The notes below the pieces were generated by a model. That model did not search any database and was not told the origin of the DNA. It worked only from the letters and a program-made list of their open reading frames with translations. A stretch of 64,000 bases of DNA from Varanus komodoensis (Eukaryota > Chordata > Lepidosauria > Squamata > Varanidae). The translations under genes were made by a program, and so were the position numbers. This document shows, in pieces, positions 22,723 to 41,567 of the stretch. Numbering within the stretch: position 1 is the stretch's first letter; each line of letters begins with the position of its first letter. The DNA is taken from NCBI RefSeq assembly GCF_004798865.1, contig NW_025336346.1, positions 7,510,572-7,574,571 on the forward strand, in the 5' to 3' direction.

Positions 22723-24107
22723 GCTCCTCCAATTCAGCAAGCAGATGGAGCATTGCAAACAGGGTGTCTCACTGGGGGCAATTCCCCACTCAGCCAAATC
22801 ACTTCTTTGGTTATCCTGAGCCCTCTGACCGTATGCCAAGAAACTGCTCAGAGGAAGGTGGATTACAAAGGATCATAGTCTCAGTAATGGGGAAAGCAGA
22901 GAACTTAAAACGAAACCGTTTTAAGAATGACTTCTCAAGTGCACTTGCAAGGAATCCAGCTGCGTGTAGGAATACGCCGCATGCGGTCCGGGAATGTCCG
23001 TGAGAGTCTCCCACACGCCCTCTTCGGTACCTGGATTCCTCATATTGAACGTGAGGCGAATGAGACCATGCCGGACAAGAATCATCCCATGCTCCAGCTT
23101 GCACTCATCCTTTCCCAAAGGGGACTAGCTTAGGGCTGATGTAGTTTGGGAGATCCACACTGACCTGGACACCTCACGCCAAAGCTGCAGCTTGCATCCC
23201 ATCACAGCAATGCTCCAGCAGCTGGAAACAGTGCCACATGCAATGTGATTCAATTGAAAGCGTAATGATAGGTGAAGTCATCCATTGTGCTTAGCACTGT
23301 GGTTTATGATCAGCGAATGGATGCGACACATTTGCATCGGCATGCTAGAAAGATGTTTAGATATACCCCCTGAGAAAAGACATATTTTCACCCAGTTATC
23401 TGGTTAAGAAAGTTCACACAAACTTTCCACTCCCACTGGTGCAGGGTCTTTCATGCTAATGTGGCCAAAAAAGAGGAAATACATCCTCATAAAAGAGGAG
23501 GATGTCAACATGCATAGCAATAGCATATGAAAATATGTGCGTAGAACTCTAAATTTTGAATTCATATCTATTATTTAAGTAGAAGTGGAAGGCATCTCAC
23601 CCTAGTAAGGTGACCCATGTGCCACCCAAATCAGTCGTCCAGTTGTGCTCACATGGGTGGTCAGCTTGGTTAGTTGCAAAGACTCTACTTTCTTCTGATT
23701 CATTATCTTTACACCAGACTTGAATGGACAGCCTTCTAATAGAGGAGCTCTTCAGGTAATGAACTGTCCTCTGCCAGCTCTCCACAATAGACTGCTCTAT
23801 GTAAACCAGGACACCTGGCCACTCTAGCTAGTTCTACCAGTGAGAAAGCATTATTGTAGCAAATTCCTTTAATGGGTTTCCTGTGATGAGAACTACAGAA
23901 GAAATAGTAGTAAAACATGGAAGGACTCCCATTGAGCACAGCAATGGCTGGACCCCTGAAAAGTTCTGCAAAGGAGGGCCACATGCTTTGAAAACCTCAC
24001 CTGCGGTCACCAGGAGAGCCCCCTTTCTGGGTTTGTGAATGAAGCTACTGGCACTTTTCATGGGAATATCTTGTATCCCAGAGGCCTAAAGAGAAGCAAA
24101 GCCAGAG

Positions 24108-24232
24108 TCTCCAGCATCATCAAACCTGGTGTGCTCCAGACATGGTGGAGTACACCTGGGGCATTCCAGGGTATGCTGGGAGTTGCAGTCCAACACGTCT
24201 GAGGATACTAGGTTGGGAACACCAGGGGCAGA
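24108..24232. repeat. Palindromic MITE (GGGAGTTGCAGTCCAACA family)
   Basis: Left part ACCTGGTGTGCTCCAGACAT and right part GTCTGAGGATACTAGGTTGG are roughly inverted, with the diagnostic GCTGGGAGTTGCAGTCCAAC in the middle-right. Related copies lie at 25775-25898, 27226-27352, 34858-34990 and 38380-38460. Confidence 0.6.
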
Positions 24233-25140
24233 TTTGCACAGCTGCTCTCCTCCCGGGACAGAGCTGCATGCTTTGGGGATGACTGTCGTGGAACACGGGC
24301 ACCAGGGCAAGCTACAAAAGTTTTAGAGAGAACACAAATAGTGTTAGCAGAAACAAAAGTTGGTAGAAATAACAAGAGGACTGTAGCAGGTCAAGAGCTC
24401 CATCATGAGGTTCTGTTTGGCATAGGTGCTCTTCCAACCAGAGAATTGGCCAGGATTTCCATCTATAACTAGAAATGCCAGCCATTCCAGGAATATTCAG
24501 AAGCTTGTGGGGTGGGGTATAGGATGCAAATTCTGAAATCCACCTCACCAACTGGGCAGAGAGCTCCTGGGAAACCTATTGGAATCTGGAAAGCTGACGG
24601 CTGAAAGCACCCATCATATTGCGACCAGTCCCAGGCCAGGACTCTGAGAAGGTTGCTGGGGACTCTTCACAGTTGCTGAGCCAATCCGCTTTGGTATGTC
24701 TGAATGGCCTACTGGGGCCCCTGTACGTGGTGTTCCTGGGGGAAGGGGAGGAGTGCTGGGAACAGCAACACGGCAGGCAACGCTTACAGACATCCCTCTC
24801 CTTTGCAGGACAGGATGTAGCTCTGCTTTGCATGGAAAAGGACTTGAGTTCCATCTCCCAACACCTTCAGTAAGGGCTAGGGAGAACTCTGCCTGGGCCC
24901 TTGGAATAGTGCCCGATGGACCAAAGCAAGGTGGAGAAAGAAGAGATACCACTGAGCAAGGTCAACCAAGAAGCTGATGGATACATTACTTACAAGGGAG
25001 GAAAATGCCCTTTCTAAGGAATGTGCTGACCTCATTCGTTCCAACGTGCAGAATTTTAGAGATAGCTCCCAAGATTGCCACACGTGACCTGAAGCACTCC
25101 TGCTCAGAGTGAGGATTCTTAGTTTTTGCCCCATTCTAAG

Positions 25141-25164
25141 TCCTCCTCCTCCTCCTCCTCCTCC
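25141..25164. repeat. (CCT)n microsatellite
   Basis: Eight tandem CCT units followed by CCACCACCAC. Confidence 0.95.
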
Positions 25165-25774
25165 ACCACCACTCTTGGCCCAAAAAATCTGCTCTGAAAT
25201 GCCTCCTGATCCTGTGGAGCAGTGAGTGTGTGGGGGGGGGGGGCAAGGGAAGGGCCCTCAACAGGACATGAAAATAGGTGGACATGTCCCCAACAAGGCC
25301 ACCCAAGCAACATGGCTACCTTCCACTCCAATCTGCCGCCTCTCCCCTTTCCAAATCTACAAGAGTGGGAAGAAAAGCGTCCAGGTTATTTAAACCTTGT
25401 CCCTACCCTAAACATAGGATCAACCTTCAAGGGAGGCAGTCAATTCAGAGCAGATCCTCCCTTCTTCTTTTGCTCCTTTGGTGTGCATTTATATCTTGTA
25501 TATACCACATGGATACTTAAAATATGAGCAACCCATTAAGAGAGCCCATCGTTTGCTGTTGGCTTATGAACAATGGTTGTTCATGATTAACAAACCATGG
25601 TTTGTGAGTGCAGTTGTGTTCAGACAACAAAAGGACGCACCTTTCAACAACAACCCACAGTTCAATGATAATCTTCAATGACAACCTATAATTCACCTTG
25701 AGTGTGAATTAGCGTGTTTTCTAACTCACTCTAGATGGGGATAGAAGCTGATAGCTTTCAGAAAAGCCTGCACC

Positions 25775-25898
25775 TCAACCTTCCCCACCCTAGTAGCCTT
25801 TGAATGTTTCGTACTTCTGCTCCCATCAGCCTCAATGAGCAAAATCAGTAGTCAGGAGTGCTGTGATTGCTAATCCAAAAGGTGAGGTGGGGGAAGAC
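25775..25898. repeat. Palindromic MITE copy
   Basis: The ends AACCTTCCCCACC and GGTGAGGTGGGGGAAG are inverted; the interior has CTCCCATCAGCC and GTGATTGCTAATCC, degenerate versions of the family core. Confidence 0.55.
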
Positions 25899-26474
25899 TG
25901 CTGCGTGAAGCTTCAAGTCCATAGCCATTGTGTGGAGATAGACTGCCGTGACTAACTTCTGGGGCTTCCTCCATTCGTGATTGATGGTCCAGCTTCCTTT
26001 TGGCAAGCTGCTACCCCAGACTCCCAAATCAGGCCAGCAGAGACCAAGGACCACAATGCAGCGGCCGTTGCTTTGGGTTGGCAAAGATTTGAACCAGCCC
26101 ACGTCTCGCTGCTTTCCCAGGACTGTTCCCACCGCAATCAAAGCAGAACCAGGCAAGAGCAGCAGGGGCTGTGGGTGCTCTGCTTGGAAAGAACCGCTTC
26201 CCTCCGGGCAGAAGAATGGAAATGCTGATTCCTGGAAGAAATGGAGGCTCCAGTTATGTATAAGTAGGTCTCAACTAGCCAGAAGCTGCAACTGATAATA
26301 CTTTTTAGTGCCTTCCATCCATGAGCGGTAAATAGGCTAATCTCCACGCTGGGAATCTCTTGGGTGTAAACACAAATTCCACCAACTTGTTGTGTGAGAA
26401 AATTGTTACATAAGGGGAGCTGTTTTTCCCACCAGGGAAAATACACTGTTTAGTCAAACACAAAGCTACCACGC

Positions 26475-26480
26475 TTTATT
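26475..26480 (-). terminator. MUSTN1: Likely MUSTN1 polyadenylation signal AATAAA
   Basis: The minus strand reads CCAATAAAGC, about 340 bases after the MUSTN1 stop codon. It is followed within 40 bases by a U/GU-rich stretch (TGTATTTT, CTGGTGGG). It is the first canonical signal noticed after the stop, so a 3' UTR of roughly 360 bases is inferred. Confidence 0.7.
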
Positions 26481-26816
26481 GGTTTCATGCCACAAAATTA
26501 TGATTGCAGCTGGAACTGGGACATTGTTCTGATACATAAATTTTAAAAGAAGAATCATGTACATGTGTAACAAAATTGGTCATTACAGGATCAGCCTGCA
26601 CCCCATAACTACCACCAAACTTGAGTTGTCAACAGGACAGCTAAGAAAACCCTCACAACATATACCAGGAATAATAACGAATTTGTATCATGCAATCCAA
26701 ATTTTCTTCTTAATTAGTAAATAAAAGAATTTGGTTAAAGCACGGTAAGACTGGTGTACGTAAAAGCAAAATAAGGGGTTAAGGACGATGAATATTCATT
26801 ACAGATCCCTTGGCCA

Positions 26817-33547
<6,731 letters not shown>

Positions 33548-33625
33548 GGCGGCCGCACACCCACGAGTCTGGAGCCAGCCCTTGTCCCTACTGTGCAGAG
33601 ACTGCGGCAGCCTGCTCACTTGAGT

Positions 33626-33632
33626 TTATATA
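33626..33632 (-). promoter_or_regulatory. MUSTN1: MUSTN1 TATA box
   Basis: The minus strand reads CCTATATAAAC, 79 bases upstream of the ATG. Initiation is predicted near 33600. An E-box (CACTTG) at 33617-33622 lies just below it. The position and perfect TATATAA suit a tissue-restricted muscle gene; factor binding is inferred, not shown. Confidence 0.75.
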
Positions 33633-33996
33633 GGCTCCCTCGTGCGAGGTCATTCTACTGGGTCATCTTTCCAGTCTAGCCTCCGGAGCATTTTGCGTTG
33701 ACACAGCCTTGTTGTTGAGAGGTTTATTCTTAGCGGTGACTGAAGATTGCAGAATTTACTGAAGTGTGTGACTGGGTGAGAAGAACCGCACAAGTGACAA
33801 GAGAAGACAGCTGGGCCAGGAGAACTATGTGGAAGTCTTGTCCCTCTTCTCAAACAAGTACGTCTTTCAAGGGAATCCTCCGGGTAGCTATTTATAGCTT
33901 TAAAGGGCAATGCTTTGTGTTGCAGGCACACAGTTAGACTGTGAGACTCTACATATACACATGTGCAAAACCAGCTGAAAATTGGATAGGGCTGCT

Positions 33997-34290
33997 TGCT
34001 GGGTTTTGGACCTGCTCTGCCATTGAGGTCAGCAGGAGAGGCCCTTGCTGGCAGAGGCCTGTGGCCATGGAACGTCTCCTGCAGGCTGGTCCCCGACTCT
34101 GGACTGTTCTCCCGCTGGAGCTGCGATTGGGCTGCATCTCTTAACAGCGCTTTTAAAACTGCCATGGTCCCTTAAGGTGGCTTTTTGTGTTTTGCATGTT
34201 TTACAATGTTTATGTTGTGGTATCTTTGTAAACCACCTTAGCTGGTTTGTGAAAGGTGGTCAAGCAACAGAATAAATGGTAATAAGTAAG
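33997..34290 (+). mobile_element. L2-like LINE C-terminal remnant with tail
   Basis: Reads AGPRLWTVLPLELRLGCIS, an LWN(S)LPLExR-type end, followed by GTAAACCACCTTAGCTGG...AAGGTGGT and an AATAA tail. It makes the opposite strand accidentally open for 171 codons, just upstream of the MUSTN1 promoter. Confidence 0.5.
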
Positions 34291-34369
34291 GAGATGTCAT
34301 GAAAGAAAATACAGATTCCTAATTGTTTTCCTTGTAATGGTAATATGCCACTTATAATGCCAATACTCT

Positions 34370-34740
34370 CTGAGGCCGGGAAAGTGACCTTGGAGAGGGA
34401 GCAAAGGGCTTTGGGTGGGGAGGAGCCCAGGGCTGCCAGCATAGGAGGGATCCTGAAAGTGCTTCAGCCTCTTCCCTTCTCCTCTGAAACACCAGTGCTG
34501 GACTGCAGAAGATGGCTCCCACGCTGAAATGCGGCTCATGTGCAGGGAAGCAAAGAAGCCACTGCCACTCCTCCCACTTGGCGCTGGACAGGCGTGAGCC
34601 TCCCCGTTTGGGACTTGATGCTGCTCTCCCCAGGACTGCACCCTCCGTTGCTCGTGCACGGCTTCCAGCTGGATTGGACTCCGGAATGCTTTCTGCATAG
34701 GACCACCTTTTAAAAATAAAGTTTGGCAATGATTGATTGA
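34370..34740 (+). other. GC-rich block ending in AATAAA, unidentified
   Basis: A GC-rich stretch in AT-rich surroundings ends AAAAATAAAGTTTGGCAATG at about 34710-34730. It could be the end of an unknown transcript or repeat. Both strands are open for long stretches only because of composition, and no domain is recognisable. Confidence 0.3.
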
Positions 34741-34857
34741 AAAGGACTGCCTGGATGTTGGTAACAGCTGGCAGGCAAGCACAGCTAATACCACTCAGGT
34801 ATCAACCATAGTGTTACCAATTTGATAGATTTCAATTTCAAATGCTTGTGTGTTTAT

Positions 34858-34990
34858 GCCAGGCTTCTCAACCTGGGCTGCTCCAGATGTTGTAGGCTAC
34901 AATTCCCATCATATCTGGTTATGGTCCATGTTGGCTGAGGCTGATGGGAATACTAGTCCAAAGGATCTGGAGCAACCCAACCTGGGGAAG
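34858..34990. repeat. Palindromic MITE copy
   Basis: CTCAACCTGGGCTGCTCCAG and CTGGAGCAACCCAACCTGGG are inverted ends; the middle has GGCTACAATTCCCATCAT and CTGATGGGAATACTAGTCC. A clear hairpin of about 130 bases. Confidence 0.75.
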
Positions 34991-36019
34991 TTTGTTTTAA
35001 ATGACCGAAGATCTGTTTATCAGAAAGCTTGCTTTTCGCAAAGGAAAGCAGCTCAGCCTTCTCTTTCCCTGCGTTTGGACATGCTATAAAAACATAAGTA
35101 TTCCAACTCATACATTCTTCCCTTACAATGTTTTCCACCCTGAAGTACATTAGGAAGTTCCTTTTGTTTTAGCTGTTTGAATTGCAAGCTGCCTTGCAAA
35201 AGGTCTAGTCCAAACGATTGGTTATAAGTGAGTAAATAATAGGTACACAAAGAATTGCGAGGTGCCACAGGGATTAAGCAACAACTAGCTTTTTTTTTTT
35301 TTTTGTAAATGTTCCACTCTGCGTATCTCTTCTCAGCAACTATACAGATCTGATGTTCCTTAAGCCTTTGCTTCCAAAACATTCCTAGTGAAGCTGTGGC
35401 TGTATATATACTTTTCAAAGGCCAGTGGTGAAAAAAGTCACAGATAACACATGTTGGATGACATCCAGGCATGTCTGTCAGCTGAAGAGGCCAGTAGAAC
35501 AGATTCCCTTCCCAACTGAGCCCCACCCTTCCGCCCCCCAACTCTGGATACAGCCCATTGTGTATACCAATGCAGTAGCTCTGAATTTCACCATTATTTT
35601 GAGTTCTTTAAAGAAAATGTCCCATTCTTGTATTGCTAAGAAAAGTAAGGTTGCCCCATGATTTCAGTCATACCCCTAAACCTATCCAAAATAATGGAGA
35701 AATATGTCATTAGGAATGGCAATGTTAAAAAAAACCAGTTGGATCTCCAGGAGAATTTCCATTAATCCCCCTGGACTTCCTGGTAGCCATTCTTGAACAA
35801 AGCAATGCCAAAGACATTATCAAAGCACCATTGCTGAAGTACAGTTCATCAAAAAAGTTCAATTCTACTTCCTATCTTGGAGTAAGGACAGAGGGTTCTC
35901 TTGTTTTTAATCACAGAATGTAAATTAATCTGCACATGACTGCAATAATATCTGTGTTATCATCCAATAATTTTTATGGTTTTGCATAAACAAGAATGAA
36001 AAGGGAAATAATCCTGCAG

Positions 36020-36620
36020 AAAAGCAAGGAGAAAATAAGAGACTGAGGCAAAACAAGGGTTTTCAAAGAGCATATCATTAAAAAGTTAAGAACAAAACTA
36101 AAAATTATTTAAATACATGAGAAGCAGCAAGTTTGCTAGGAAGCTGGTGGGACCAGAGGATGACAAAAAAAGCTAAAGGACTATTAAAAGGAGGAAAAGG
36201 AGATTATAGAGAAGTTGGATGAATTATTCGGATCTGCCTGAACTGATTTACCAGAACAGTCTGAGGAAGGGAGGAAAATAGTGATGACAAGACATGAAAT
36301 TCTAGACTTTATTGACACACTGTAAACAAATCACCAGGTTCAGATGGTGCATATCCAAGCGATCTTAAAATCACATGAAAAGCTGCTGATCTTGCATGAA
36401 ACTTATGAAAGGTGTCTGCAAGACTGGCTTCTCTGCAGAGGATTGGAAAGTGGTGAACAGAATGTAAAATTTTAAAAAGTGATCCAGGGGAAATCCAGGA
36501 AATGCAGAAAATTTTAGGGTGGTTGGCTTAGCATCTCCTCAAGTAACTTAGTGGAAAATATTAAAGATAAAATTATCAGACAGATAAAAGGGTAAGTCTG
36601 GCTTAAGAATCAGTTTGGTA
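36020..36620 (+). mobile_element. Ancient CR1-like LINE fragment
   Basis: Broken frames give SPGSDGAYPS (the CR1 SPGPDGIHP block), then a RLASLQRIGKW-like block and GEIQEMQKILGW. Heavily decayed. Between MUSTN1 and STIMATE. Confidence 0.55.
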
Positions 36621-36639
36621 CTTACTTTACTAATTGTTT

Positions 36640-36715
36640 AGACTTTCTCAGTATTATGAAAGCCACCTTGAATTCTTTGGAAGGAAAAAGGGTGGGATAT
36701 AAACAAACAGAATTT
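36640..36715 (+). repeat. SINE/RTE-type 3' tail
   Basis: GAAAGCCACCTTGAATTCTT then AAAAGGGTGGGATATAAACA is the 3' end shared by Sauria SINEs and RTE/Bov-B LINEs; no head is visible. Confidence 0.55.
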
Positions 36716-36719
36716 TTGA

Positions 36720-39700
36720 GAGTGTCTGTATCTATTTTCAACAGGTTTTTGACAAAGCCAAAACATACTTTTTACCAATCTCCACAATTTTAGAAAGGTT
36801 ACTTATATTCAACTAAAATAGGCCTGTGCTGGGTTTCTATAGTGATTTTCCACTTACACAGAAATTAAATTTGAGTGTTTTACAATGTCTGCTACAGGTT
36901 AAACCTAAAGAAAGCTAATATGCAGGCAGTGAGTTGAAGACATGTAGTGACAAAGTTATATTATGCCAAAACGTTTATTGTAAACCATTATTTAGGTACA
37001 ACACATACTGTTTTCCATTTTAATGTAATACCATCTGTTAAACATGATCCACATCATGGTTCACATCTTTAATCTCACAGGGCAGACTTTCCTCTTCATC
37101 TTGAACTCCCAAAGCACATGAAATCCTAATTGCAAAGGGGTAAATCCAGACTGCCACATTGTGGAGGTCAACTTGCACTGGAGGAAGGAGGCAAGACAGT
37201 AATTTCTACTATTCTTCCCTTTTTTCTGGAGCCTAGCACATCCTAAAAACTGCTCTGGAGGGTTGGGAGGCTCTCTGGAGCAGAAAGGGAAGTGATGGGA
37301 GAATTGGTCAAGATCACCACCCGATTACCTCCTGCCAGTGGGAGCAAGAGGAGGAGCAAGTCTGGATCCAACCCAGAAAGTACAGCTTGAAAAGATGCTG
37401 CCATTTTACTTTGTAAAGCCACAGGAATCCCTCAGCATGTAACTGGAAACGTTATTGCATCTCCTGTGACTGGATGTGGCTAGGTTTTGTACGTTCGCCA
37501 TCACCACTATGTCTGTATGGAAGCCGCAGATCCGCACTGAGCATGCACAATGGACATAGACACCCAGCTTTCCAAGAGGAAATTTTAAGGCTACATCCCC
37601 TCTGCCTTCCTCCAGCAAAGCAGAGTTAGAGACCCAAGCAACATGCTTGTGAGGGAATGCCTACGGGACACCTTGCATTGTTGTTGTTTGGTTCACAATT
37701 CAACGAGTATGAGGTCTTTTCCCTGAAGAGAAGCTTATCACATGGTTTGTCAGCAACATTAATATAGAGCATTTCAGTAAAGATAGTCAGGGAGACATTA
37801 ATACACTAACGTTAGAAACGAAGACCGCATGACAACCACAGCGTTTCCAAACGAGTTATGTTGGGCACCTGATATCACGACCAGCCAGTGACACAAATCC
37901 TTCTCTATTTCAACTCTGTATCCCGTCCCTTTGGCAGTGGGAAACTACTCATCTATCAGATTTCACTCTGTATTATATGTTTTAAGTGCAGAAAGAACTG
38001 AATCACAGTCACATCGGACTCGTATTGGCAGCTCTTTTGCTCTTTGTAAAGCACTGTCTGAAGCACACTTTACTGTGATCTTGAGTGATAAAGTGAGCTG
38101 AGCCTTTGGAGAACATTTACATCTTGCTTACTTTGCCAAATTCAAATTGTCGCAACGCAGTGCCGAACCAGCAAAGCATTCAAATCCATCCTGCTGTAAT
38201 ATGAAAAACAGAAGTCAGTATGCCTTCCCTGACATTTTGTGTTTTGATTTAATCCTAAAAGCAGAGCAGAGCCATTTTTCAACTTCAGCTAACCCCATCC
38301 TCATTCTACCCACAAGCTTTCAGAAAGGGATTAAGTGCAATAGAAGAAATTAGGATGCAGTCCCAGGCAAGTTTAGCCCAAAGCCTTAAAATTCCTGGCA
38401 CTTCCCAGCCAACCACACTCACTGGGGAATGCTGGGGATCGTAGGCCTTGGTTTGATCTAAAGAAGCATAGGATTGCATCCTTAAGTAGCTTACCTTATA
38501 GTATGGCTCAGAGCAACAGCCATACTCAACTCATCCTTCAGACAGTGCTTAACTAATGGAACTTATTACCGTAAGATGTGGCAACAGCCCCTTCGATAGC
38601 TTTAAGCAAAGTGCTGGCAAGCTTATCAATAATCAGATTTTTTGCTGGGTGAAAGCTACATGGGACCTCTTGTATGGCATAGTATACTTTTGATTATCAG
38701 ATACTGGGGACTTAACAGAAGAAGGCCATCACTGTTACGTTCTAAAGTTTGACCAGTGAATGTTAAACTAAGAGAAATCTTTTCTTTCTTAAATAGGCTG
38801 TGCAACTTTACTGACATCTGAGCATTTTAAATTATATCTCTGGACATTCTACTATAAGGCATAAGAAGTACAATGCACATGTCCTTCTGATGCAGAACAA
38901 TTTGGGAAAAATAAGAGTACTTCCCTTCCTTGTTTAAAACATTGAATTGAGCCGCTCTGCAGTGCCTGTGATATAGTCAATGAAAATGCTAGATCTGAGG
39001 TCTATTTGAAGTTTGACTATTTAGATTAAGGCTTTGGGCTTGATTTTTTTAAGACTTCTCCATCCCAGAATTGTTTAGAACAGATATTTTACATACCTGA
39101 TGCCACAGGAAGAAATGAGCAGAGTTAAGCTTTTGGATTTCATCCAGTGTTATCAGAAGAAAGAGGTAAATGGCATATAGCAGGCATTCTTTCCCGTTTA
39201 CAAAGCCAAGTCATTTTTTCCTTTCTTAGTCCAACTATACAACTAATGAGATGGGGTTAAGTATCTATTCTGTTGATGAATTGCATCTGCCCTCCTGCAG
39301 AGCAGAGATTTCACAGAGGTGTGAGAGAATCTGGCTTAGGATATGAAGCTTGACAAGTCACAGAGTCAGAAATATACAATGGAAATACAGAAACAATAGG
39401 TTAGGAGGCAACATTGATCAAGGACATTTCCCCACCTCCAAACAGAGGCCTTAGCTAGGTTTCTAGTGAGATGAACATTGGTTTCCCTTTGTTTTGAACC
39501 TGAACACCAACGAGTAACAACGCATTGCAAAGATGTTGCAGTGCAAGACAACATGGGCCAAAGCGCCTCTTCTGGGCAGACAGATTAGAGAGGCAGACAG
39601 TGCTTGTCTTGGAGCTACAGCTATTAAAAATAGCCGGAAAAGCAGCAGTGGAGCAGTGTACTTGATCGTCTGAGGCTCGAAGCCCCAAAACCAGCCTCAA

Positions 39701-41450
39701 AACCAGCAACCTGCGTAGCTCACCACATTTTATATGTGACAACACCTATAAAAACTGTAAAAACAAAAATACAACACCTTGGAGAAGTTCTGAGCTCTTG
39801 CCAGTGACAGTGTTTTAAGGCTTGAAATACAGTCTGACAGTCAGACACTGTGAGTTACAGTTCTCCCTTTTTTTCCTGAATTCACTTTTGTTGTTTTGTT
39901 AAATCAGAAGGTTTCAAAGTGAAAACTGCCAACAATTGCCAACCCGCAGTCAATGAATTAGGTGTGCAAGCATCCTATTGTCAGATCTACTTTCTGTTAC
40001 AGGATAGCAGACAAAAAGCTGCAGCCACTTTGAATTTAATGGATGAATGTATTCATTAAACTATGCTACACACCTCTGCTTTTCCCAACTGGAATGAGAG
40101 GTGTTGATTTTTAGGAAGCAGGGATTGCTACACTCCCAGTAGTCAACCAATCTTTCCAAGGCTGATCAAAAAAGCTCTTGGGAGGAACGGCTCCCAGCAC
40201 AACCCCATTCAGTCATATAGAAACCCACCTCATACCATGAGGCAAACCATGAGGTCCATCTGGCCAGTGATGCTGGCACTGACCGGCAGTGGCTCTCCAA
40301 GGATTGGGGCAGGATCCTGCCTGGCCCACCCTGGAGAAACTGGCCTTGCCCCCAGGGCCTTTTGCAGGCAAGGCAAGCACCCTTCCTCAGAGATGCAGCC
40401 CTTCCCCACGTAACGCTGGTAACGTGAAGGGCCAACCTGTGCTCTGTTCTCTTTTCAAGACAAAGTTTTCCTTGCTTTTGCTTTTAAAAAGGAATGTCGC
40501 TTCAGCTTTGGAATCGTTGAGTTGAAGGACCCAAAGACATGCAAGTGCTCAAGCAGCAACATCACTACAGTCTCTTAAATGTCTGGTTGACATCTAGAAG
40601 AAACCATCTTGGAAATTTTTGTTGCTTTTATGGTAAAGTGCACAGGGCCACACCTACACCAATAGTCCCCATACTGCAGAGCGGAGCAGTAGTCTATTCC
40701 CCGAAGCAGGGCTGCCACTCAACCACCATGTGGATCAACCAGGCTGGTGCGTCACCCCAGCAGCATGGCTGTTCAGCTCTGGCAGCCACGGGACAGCAGC
40801 TCCCTTGGCCGCCACCTTCCCCTCCTTTATGGGATGACGCCAAATAATGCTGCTGCAACTCTGACCTTTCTGAGCCTCACGCAAAAAGTAACAGCATAAT
40901 TTTGTTTGACAAAGACAATCCTTAAATATTCCCGTAAGAAAATATAACTTAAATATAAAAGTTTGAACAGGTTAGAGGAGTTTTGAAGTGGGGAAAAATG
41001 TTGTTCAGCCTATTAATTCCATAGGTACCCTTAAGTAGTAAATTTACATAAGAATATTAAGTCACAATTTGTAACATAAAATTATTCTGCTCTAGGAATA
41101 TGCTGGAAAGACCAGTTTTTAGTAATAAAACATACTGATTCAAATTTTGTTAATCCTGGTATCGCTTGCAGAATATCATTCAGGAAGCCCTGCCAAAACG
41201 AGAACTCTCTCTGGCCTGGTCACATCCAGATAGCCTTGGTGAGGAGGACTTTTCCACACATGCTAAGATACTCTTGCATATTTGGTCAGAGTTTCCACAG
41301 CACAGCAGAACAGGTAGCTTTTCCAACTGTCCATGTTCCATTGGGTTGAGTCACCATTTCGAGGCAACAAGGATACAATTGCCAGATGAAAATCCACTGA
41401 ATGTGGACAGTTTTGTCATAAACCTGCAAACATACAGGCCCCTGAATCTG
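36720..41450. other. STIMATE downstream region; no gene recognised
   Basis: Mostly unassigned. 38380-38460 has a degenerate palindromic MITE (CACTGGGGAATGCTGGGGAT), and 40228-40345 a degenerate dispersed repeat (GAGGTCCATCTGGCCAGTGA, GGCAGTGGCTCTCCAAGG). The STIMATE 3' UTR should start at 41450. Confidence 0.45.
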
Positions 41451-41567
41451 TCATACGGGTAGACCAAACCGATGCTTCTTTTTCTTAAAAGACTTTAAAT
41501 TAGTCAGTCTCCGAAGGTCTTCTTCACCATCGGACTCCTCCATTTCATCATCTGCTGAAATTAGGAT
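41451..41567 (-). CDS. STIMATE: STIMATE last coding exon with stop
   Basis: 117 bases, 38 codons plus TGA at 41453-41451. It begins [13 protein letters not shown], continues [11 protein letters not shown] and ends [11 protein letters not shown], as in mammalian STIMATE. Acceptor CTATAG just above 41567. No canonical AATAAA was spotted in the next few hundred bases, so the 3' end is unplaced. Confidence 0.95.
   Translation of the reverse strand: MLISADDEMEESDGEEDLRRLTNLKSFKKKKHRFGLPV

Larger units (their letters stand above)
22745..26400. other. MUSTN1 downstream region; no gene recognised
   Basis: Holds degenerate palindromic MITE copies (24108-24232; 25775-25898), a (CCT)n run at 25141-25163, and foldback-family sequence at 25540-25700. 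Open frames up to 112 codons look random. Confidence 0.5.

Noticed and set aside
33650-34165. 171-codon open frame on the minus strand just upstream of MUSTN1
   Set aside because: Much of it is the reverse strand of an L2-like remnant, it has no domain, and it would run into the MUSTN1 promoter. Best explained as chance.
34297-34794. 165-codon open frame on the minus strand
   Set aside because: Lies in a GC-rich block where several frames on both strands are open; no recognisable motif or splice context.
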